The translations under genes and the position numbers were made by a program. A model generated the notes under the pieces. The model did not search any database. It saw nothing but the letters and a program-made list of their open reading frames with translations, and had not been told where the DNA came from. A stretch of 19,542 bases of DNA from assembly GCA_003228395.1 (NCBI GenBank), contig QIDJ01000378.1:1-19542 (forward strand), written 5' to 3'. The DNA comes from Flammeovirgaceae bacterium. Lineage in GTDB: Bacteria; Bacteroidota; Bacteroidia; Cytophagales; Cyclobacteriaceae. Each line of letters begins with the position of its first letter. The first letter of the stretch is position 1. Shown in pieces: positions 15,357-19,542 of this stretch.

Positions 15357-15728
15357 TTAAGACCTTTTGAGTTTCATTTTGATAACTGAAGCCCGGCAGG
15401 AAATATCCAGCGGAGGGGTCATTTTAGCTATCGTGATCTTTACTTTTAAAACCTGAGGCATTTCACTTAAAATCCGGACAAGAATCCGGTCTGCTACATG
15501 TTCCACAAGGTTTGAAGGAATTTGCATCTCCTCATTGATTATGCTTGCCAGCGCTTCATAATTGATAGCCTTATGGACATCATCCGATGTTGCTGCGGGT
15601 TGCAGGTCTCCTTTCACTTTAAGGTCAACGCTGAAGGTACCTCCGTCTTTTCTTTCATGTTCATAAACCCCATGATAGGCCTTTATTGTAATGCCCTCCA
15701 GCTTAATCCAGCCTTTTAATTGTTTCAT
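15357..15728 (-). CDS. folB: Dihydroneopterin aldolase
   Basis: A 123-residue cytoplasmic enzyme of folate synthesis that cleaves 7,8-dihydroneopterin to 6-hydroxymethyl-dihydropterin and glycolaldehyde. Its length is that of the family. Diagnostic segments are LEGITIKAYHGVYEHERKDG (residues 10-29), with the conserved Glu in the YEHER region; TFSVDLKV; TSDDVHKAINYEALASII (48-64); NLVEHVADRI; and KITIAKMTPPL with the conserved Lys at 102. It lies 11 bp downstream of the DivIVA-domain gene on the same strand, so the two are probably co-transcribed. No other fol gene is in the window. Confidence 0.92.
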   Translation of the reverse strand: MKQLKGWIKLEGITIKAYHGVYEHERKDGGTFSVDLKVKGDLQPAATSDDVHKAINYEALASIINEEMQIPSNLVEHVADRILVRILSEMPQVLKVKITIAKMTPPLDISCRASVIKMKLKRS

Positions 15729-15739
15729 GCTATTCGTTC

Positions 15740-16432
15740 CTATTCAATTTCATCAAAAAAGGAGTCGCCTTTTTTAATGTTTACTGCCTCTTTTTCAGTT
15801 TTTTCCGGAGGCTTAACGGACGAGGATTTTTTCCGGGGGGCAGGGTTGTCAGGTAAATTATAAGGGCTGCTAAACTGATTTATCCGCTGTAATTGTTCAT
15901 CCAGGTTTATCGTAGTTATCTGACCGTCCAGCTTTTTTATTCGTTCGAGGCTGTCTTCGGACAAGTGTTTGATTTCAGCAAGCAATGTATCTTTATGATT
16001 TTCAATATCGCGGTAGATCTTAAAAAGATCATGAATGTGCCGTTCCAGGTCATCTATTACTTTACGTGAAGCTGCTTCTGCTTCCTCAAGCATGTTTTTT
16101 GATTTCATTTTCGATTCATTCAGAATGGCATCCGCTTTCATCTGGGTTTCACGCAGGTGCAATTCAGCCGTTTTATTAGCCTGCTCGATCATGTTGGCGC
16201 CGGTATCTTCAGCAGTTTTCAGTGTTTTGAAGAGGGAACTTTCTACTTCGCGTAGTTTTTGAACCTCTCTTTCAGCCGATTCAAGCTTGATTTTCAATTC
16301 TTTGCTTACATCGATCATTCGTTCCCACTCCTGTGATAAGGTGAGGAGAAAGGCATTAACCTCATCTTTATCATACCCTCGCAATTTTTTTTCGAACGTC
16401 TTCTGACGGATTTCCAACGGGGTGATTTTCAT
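15740..16432 (-). CDS. DivIVA-domain coiled-coil protein
   Basis: A 230-residue protein. Residues 1-32, MKITPLEIRQKTFEKKLRGY followed by DKDEVNAFLL, match the DivIVA N-terminal membrane-binding domain (ITPLDI...F...RGYDxDEVNxFL). Residues about 35-185 are a long heptad-rich coiled coil full of Glu, Lys and Ala. The tail (190-230) is Pro/Ser/Lys-rich and ends DSFFDEIE. In Gram-positive bacteria DivIVA senses membrane curvature and organises poles or septa; its role in Bacteroidota is not well established, and no division gene adjoins it. The gene is first in a two-gene unit with folB, and its stop lies 11 bp from the folB start. Confidence 0.87.
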   Translation of the reverse strand: MKITPLEIRQKTFEKKLRGYDKDEVNAFLLTLSQEWERMIDVSKELKIKLESAEREVQKLREVESSLFKTLKTAEDTGANMIEQANKTAELHLRETQMKADAILNESKMKSKNMLEEAEAASRKVIDDLERHIHDLFKIYRDIENHKDTLLAEIKHLSEDSLERIKKLDGQITTINLDEQLQRINQFSSPYNLPDNPAPRKKSSSVKPPEKTEKEAVNIKKGDSFFDEIE

Positions 16433-16782
16433 TATCTTTTATGATATAGTTAAAAAACAAATTACGGTTTACTAAAAGTAGCGTATTCTTATCAGTATTA
16501 TTGTTGCCTGACAGGCATTTTTTCACGGCCACAATTTACGAAATGTTTATCATCGACGCCAAAACCCTCATAGTTGATTTTTCAAGTTCTTTGTGGTATG
16601 CTCATTTTTCCTTTTTCATCTGGTGTTGGGAATCAGGTTGGAGAGAAGAACCTGGCGTATATGGATCACCTCTTTATCTTCTTGCGCCGGTGACGATTCC
16701 TGCCTTACATGAATCCGTGATAAATGAAAATAGTTAAATCTTATTCGCTTTTCCATTGCGAATTTTAACTTAGCAGTTAAAT
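16433..16782. other. 350-bp divergent gap with an orphan terminator-like palindrome
   Basis: The gap separates the divergent DivIVA and PPTase genes and should hold both promoters; I could not place either with confidence. At 16505-16517 is the palindrome TGCCTG-A-CAGGCA, followed on the plus strand by six T (16518-16523), which is the form of a Rho-independent terminator. No plus-strand gene ends there. The stretch 16540-16735 is open in one plus-strand frame (from 16501) and partly on the minus strand, but neither product shows any recognisable motif. I treat it as non-coding. Confidence 0.35.
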
Positions 16783-17421
16783 ATGCCAATGGAATCAATT
16801 AATAAGATAAATGACGCATCTTCCTGGGCGCTATGGAGGATTACGGAAGAAATTGGTAATTTCTTTCTTATTCTTGATTTAAAAAAAGAAGAAATTGGTT
16901 CTTACGAAAGTATATCAAATCATTATAAAAAACTCGAATGGCTTGCCTCACGTGTAGTTGCAAAATACCTGCTTGAACATGCCGGCCGGGACTATCAGGG
17001 TATTTCAAAGGATGAATTCGGAAAACCACACCTGGTTAATCAGAAAGGAACCATATCCGTATCCCACTCGTATCCGTATGTTGCCGTGATTTATCATCAT
17101 CATAAGGATGTGGGTATTGATCTGGAAAAACCCAGGGAAAGAATATTTAAAATATCAAAAAAATTTCTGAATGATAAAGAACAGGCATATGCGGCGAAAG
17201 ATACACGAAAGCTCACGCTTTTATGGAGTGCAAAAGAAACATTGTATAAATTACATGGCAGGAAATTTGTGATATTTAAGGATAATTTGGAGATAGAAGC
17301 TTTTAAACTTAATTCAGAGGGTTTTTTAACCGGCATTATAAATTTAAACGGTAAAGAATCCACCTATAAAATCAAATATGAAAATCGCAATGATTACCTC
17401 GTTAGCTATACGGTCAGATAA
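16783..17421 (+). CDS. Sfp-type 4'-phosphopantetheinyl transferase superfamily protein
   Basis: A 212-residue cytoplasmic enzyme that should move the 4'-phosphopantetheine arm of CoA onto a Ser of acyl or peptidyl carrier proteins. Family marks in order: LASRVVAKYLLEHAG; GKPHLVNQKGTISVSHSYPYVAV (80-102), with the SxSHS element; VGIDLEKPRERI (110-121), with Mg-binding D113 and E115; and LLWSAKETLYKLHGR (146-160), with the WSAKE box (K151, E152). All three core motifs are intact. ATG 16783 is used; a second ATG lies two codons later. The redoxin gene overlaps its 3' end by 44 bp. No PKS/NRPS gene is nearby, so the target is probably the fatty-acid ACP or an unlinked cluster. Confidence 0.9.
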   Translation: MPMESINKINDASSWALWRITEEIGNFFLILDLKKEEIGSYESISNHYKKLEWLASRVVAKYLLEHAGRDYQGISKDEFGKPHLVNQKGTISVSHSYPYVAVIYHHHKDVGIDLEKPRERIFKISKKFLNDKEQAYAAKDTRKLTLLWSAKETLYKLHGRKFVIFKDNLEIEAFKLNSEGFLTGIINLNGKESTYKIKYENRNDYLVSYTVR

Positions 17422-18004
17422 AGTTATCCGGTTGGTTCTGCTTTTGACAATGCATGTGGTCTGGACCAGTCCATTGCTAGCTCAAACGGTGGTGGAAAAT
17501 ATTACACTTACGGATGTGGCCGTGAAAAGAGCCGTCAACTTTTCTGATTTTCAGGATAAAAAAGCAATTGTGCCGGTATTCTTTTGCAACGGATGCCCCT
17601 ATTCTACAATTTATATCGACCGGCTTAAAAAGATGGCATCCACCTACGAAGAGGTCCAGTTTTTACTTATCAACGCTTCCCCGTACCAGTTCAACCCCGA
17701 AGAGTCAATTGAGAATATGGCTAAATTCGCCCTGGATTTTCAACTCAATATGCCCTATCTGGAAGACAAGCAACAGGTTGCACTCAAATTATTAAATGCA
17801 TTGAAGTGCCCGGAAGCATTCATACTTTTATCGGACGGATCAGCATACAAGGTGGTTTACCAGGGTGCGATCGACGATAACCCACAGGTGGGAAGTGATG
17901 TAGATGCGCATTATCTGAAAACCGCACTGGATCAGGTGCTTTCAGGCAACGATCCTGTTGAAGCATACGTCAGGCCTGCCGGCTGTGTCATCAAAAAGAA
18001 GTAA
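17378..18004 (+). CDS. Exported redoxin/thioredoxin-like protein with CNGC site
   Basis: About 208 residues from ATG 17378; a second ATG at 17390 is possible and gives a more compact signal peptide. The leader is hydrophobic around VIRLVLLLTMHVVW and ends at LLAQ (36). The mature part is a thioredoxin fold: VPVFFCNGCPYS (65-76), with C70 and C73; VQFLLINASPYQFNPEES; MPYLEDKQQVALKLLNALKC-PEAFIL, with cis-Pro 145; and VVYQGAIDDNPQVGS, then a terminal GCVIKKK. This matches redoxin-domain proteins that have NxCPY(S/A), 'YxGxIDDN' and a final GCxIK. A role in peroxide or thiol-disulfide chemistry in the periplasm is likely. C144 beside the cis-Pro and C203 near the end are possible extra redox residues. 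It begins inside the PPTase gene, in another frame, which suggests translational coupling. Confidence 0.82.
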   Translation: MKIAMITSLAIRSDKVIRLVLLLTMHVVWTSPLLAQTVVENITLTDVAVKRAVNFSDFQDKKAIVPVFFCNGCPYSTIYIDRLKKMASTYEEVQFLLINASPYQFNPEESIENMAKFALDFQLNMPYLEDKQQVALKLLNALKCPEAFILLSDGSAYKVVYQGAIDDNPQVGSDVDAHYLKTALDQVLSGNDPVEAYVRPAGCVIKKK

Positions 18005-18021
18005 AATCTATCCTGTATCAT

Positions 18022-18888
18022 TCAGTATTCAATTTCATTTCCTTCTGTTATAGACTTGAGGAGGATTTTCACTTCTTCAGATTTATAATGATCGCCAACA
18101 TTATCGAAAGCTGCCATAAGATTGCGCAGCAACCGCCGGATGATGTCTTTGTTGGTGCAGGGTTCAAAAAACAAATCCATCGGGGTGAGGTTGAGGTGTG
18201 AGATGTAGTTAGTAATATCTTCGCGGGTGAAAATAATACCCCTGTTGAACGCATTAATGTAGAATTGCTGGTCTTTTGTCTTATAGGTAAGGATGAACAA
18301 ATTAGGCAGGTTTACGCCATAAACAGGCATTTTTAATTTCTGTGCCACCATTTGGTAGATGACACAAAGTGTAAGCGGGTTGCCTTTCCTGGTTTCGAGC
18401 ACCGTATTGATCATCGAATTTCCAGGGGCATGGAAATTCCTGGAATTTGGCATAAACTTAAGTTTGTCAAACAACACACTGTTTAGGATTTTAACTTTTT
18501 CAAAGGGACTTGCATCCGTTTTATATTCCAACCAGGCTTCATAATATATTTGTTCGAGTTCACCCCTGATCTTTTCAAATTCGAGATCAGGATACAAATA
18601 AGTAGCTACCAGCCATATACCTTCCAACAGGTCCTGCTCGTTGCTGTCTTTCCATGCGATAAGCCGTTGTTGCAGGAATAAAAACTGAAGTGAATGAATG
18701 ATGTCTTCCAGTTTTCTCTGAATAATAGGATTAAAGACATTTTCCCACTGTACTTCCAGATAAGGGATAACGGCATTACCCATTGATCGTATTTTGCTTT
18801 CGACGTGTTCACTCACCTCTTCATCATTGTCGTCCAGCAGGGAAACCAGGGCCTTAAGTTCTTTTTCGTTTATATTCTTTTTCTTCAA
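18022..18888 (-). CDS. SirB1-like transglutaminase-domain (Transglut_core2) protein
   Basis: A 288-residue protein, probably cytoplasmic (no signal peptide). The N-terminal 60 residues form HEAT-like helices (KELKALVSLLDDNDEEV...). Residues about 100-230 match the SirB1/Transglut_core2 domain: FMPNSRNFHAPGNSMINTVL (145-164), then ETRKGNPLTLCVIYQMVAQK and LKMPVYGVNLPNLFILTY. The family function is unknown. The only candidate nucleophile is C175 (TLCVIY). The His expected in PGHF of many relatives is replaced by PNLF, so transglutaminase or protease activity is doubtful. The best start is TTG at 18888: the frame is open only to a stop at 18907-18909, no ATG occurs before residue 36, and the conserved first helix needs this start. 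The gene follows the carboxylase stop by 33 bp, in the same direction. Confidence 0.83.
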   Translation of the reverse strand: MKKKNINEKELKALVSLLDDNDEEVSEHVESKIRSMGNAVIPYLEVQWENVFNPIIQRKLEDIIHSLQFLFLQQRLIAWKDSNEQDLLEGIWLVATYLYPDLEFEKIRGELEQIYYEAWLEYKTDASPFEKVKILNSVLFDKLKFMPNSRNFHAPGNSMINTVLETRKGNPLTLCVIYQMVAQKLKMPVYGVNLPNLFILTYKTKDQQFYINAFNRGIIFTREDITNYISHLNLTPMDLFFEPCTNKDIIRRLLRNLMAAFDNVGDHYKSEEVKILLKSITEGNEIEY

Positions 18889-18921
18889 AACAATAACAGG
18901 TGAAGATTAACCCGCAAGGGC

Positions 18922-19542
18922 TTAAGTTTGTATCACACCTACATTATATTTCTCTGTAACCGGTGCATTGTTGGCAGCTTCGATACCTGTTGAAATTATC
19001 TTCCGGGTATCCAGCGGATCAATAATCCCGTCGATCCATAGCCGTGCTGCTGCATAGTAAGGACTTAATTTGGAATTATACTTTTCTTCTATTTCGCTGA
19101 GTAGTTTTTTTTCGTCTTCAGCAGATATCGTTTTTCCTTTGGATTTTTCGGATGAAACCCTGATTTGCAATAAGGTTTGTGCAGCTGCATTTCCGCTCAT
19201 CACGGCTATTTCGGCCGTGGGCCAGGCAAATATCAACCGCGGATTATAGGCTTTTCCGCACATGGCATAATTACCGGCCCCGTAGGAGTTTCCCAGAATA
19301 AATGTAAATTTTGGTACGATTGAATTGGCTACTGCATTTACCATTTTTGCACCGTCTTTTATGATTCCGCCATGCTCGGCGCGCTTTCCTATCATAAAAC
19401 CGCTAACATCCTGCAGAAAAACAAGCGGGATTTTTCGCTGGTTGCAGTTCATTATAAAACGGGCTGCTTTATCCGCTGAATCAGAATAGATCACCCCCCC
19501 CATTCGCATTTCACCGCTGGAGGTTTTCACTATTTTTCGCTG
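18922..19542 (-). CDS. Acyl-CoA carboxylase beta subunit (methylcrotonyl-CoA type carboxyltransferase), C-terminal part
   Basis: The frame is open to the right edge, giving the last 206 residues of a protein that should be about 540 long. It is the carboxyltransferase half of a biotin-dependent acyl-CoA carboxylase, which moves CO2 from carboxybiotin to the acyl-CoA. Diagnostic segments: GGVIYSDSADKAARFI; IPLVFLQDVSGFMIGKRAEHGG; IIKDGAKMVNAVANSIVPK; FILGNSYGAGNYAMCGKAYNPR, with the crotonase-type oxyanion GAGNY; and FAWPTAEIAVMSGNAAA. The AGNYAMCGKAY and MSGNAAA pattern is closer to methylcrotonyl-CoA (or geranyl-CoA) carboxylases than to propionyl-CoA carboxylases, but the substrate is not proven. 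Leucine degradation is therefore the likeliest pathway. The biotin-carrying alpha subunit is not in the window. Confidence 0.93.
   Translation of the reverse strand, partial: QRKIVKTSSGEMRMGGVIYSDSADKAARFIMNCNQRKIPLVFLQDVSGFMIGKRAEHGGIIKDGAKMVNAVANSIVPKFTFILGNSYGAGNYAMCGKAYNPRLIFAWPTAEIAVMSGNAAAQTLLQIRVSSEKSKGKTISAEDEKKLLSEIEEKYNSKLSPYYAAARLWIDGIIDPLDTRKIISTGIEAANNAPVTEKYNVGVIQT

Noticed and set aside
16501..16737. 78-codon plus-strand frame and a 60-codon minus-strand frame (16616-16798) in the divergent gap
   Set aside because: Neither has a family motif, a leader or sensible composition; the minus frame also runs into the PPTase start.
347..18004. Idea that the four thioredoxin-fold genes form one redox pathway
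   Set aside because: They belong to different subfamilies, lie far apart with unrelated genes between them, and thioredoxin-fold genes are abundant in Bacteroidota.
1..19542. Search for CRISPR arrays, tRNA/rRNA genes, transposases, phage genes, toxin-antitoxin pairs or defence genes
   Set aside because: None was seen by eye: no regularly spaced repeats of CRISPR type, no cloverleaf with a TTC loop, no transposase or integrase motif.

Overview
The window looks like chromosomal DNA of a gliding or glycan-degrading Bacteroidota, most likely of the Cytophagales kind. Pointers are a secreted amylase ending in a type IX secretion (T9SS) type A sorting domain, lipoproteins with an acidic stretch after the lipobox Cys, Bacteroidota-type FtsX/MacB permeases, a TlpA-DUF3738 fusion, AT-rich intergenic DNA without clear Shine-Dalgarno sites, and short palindromic repeats containing CCCCTCC / GGTTAGGGGTGGG. 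The genus cannot be fixed from this sequence alone.

Layout. 1-159: start of a secreted protein leaving the left edge (minus). 160-346: gene-free DNA with a 134-bp inverted-repeat element. 347-734: broken thioredoxin-fold gene. 931-5529: starch locus, a 1213-residue secreted GH13 amylase (minus) divergent from a surface starch-binding lipoprotein (plus); their shared 210-bp control region carries LacI-type operator-like repeats. 5530-5900: gap with a 57-codon candidate small gene and a hairpin. 5901-6764: ChaN-like protein (minus). 6953-7882: ABC-2 type ATPase (plus). 8044-8280: conserved-looking small protein (minus). 8504-11998: TlpA-DUF3738 fusion and an orphan FtsX-type permease. 12160-12999: membrane-anchored peroxiredoxin-like protein. 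13000-13345: gap filled by a roughly 180-bp palindromic repeat element. 13346-14200: DUF3179 lipoprotein. 14281-15348: ABC-2 permease, the probable partner of the ATPase 6.4 kb upstream. 15357-16432: folB and a DivIVA-domain gene (minus). 16783-18004: Sfp-type phosphopantetheinyl transferase overlapping a redoxin-like protein (plus). 18022-19542: transglutaminase-like protein and the 3' part of an acyl-CoA carboxylase beta gene (minus), which runs off the right edge.

How it works together. The clearest functional unit is the starch pair: a T9SS-exported amylase and a surface lipoprotein with a starch-binding-like domain, probably controlled together by a maltose-type LacI regulator. No SusC/SusD pair is in the window. 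A second theme is thioredoxin-fold proteins: one broken, one TlpA fusion, one membrane-tethered peroxiredoxin-like, one exported redoxin. They look like independent envelope redox proteins, not one pathway. The ATPase and permease of one ABC-2 exporter appear to be split by six kilobases of unrelated cargo. The remainder is housekeeping (FolB, DivIVA, PPTase, acyl-CoA carboxylase). I see no tRNA, rRNA, CRISPR array, transposase, phage gene or defence system, and no convincing new multi-gene system. The best leads are the operator cluster, the repeated module of the amylase, the split transporter and the two inverted-repeat elements.
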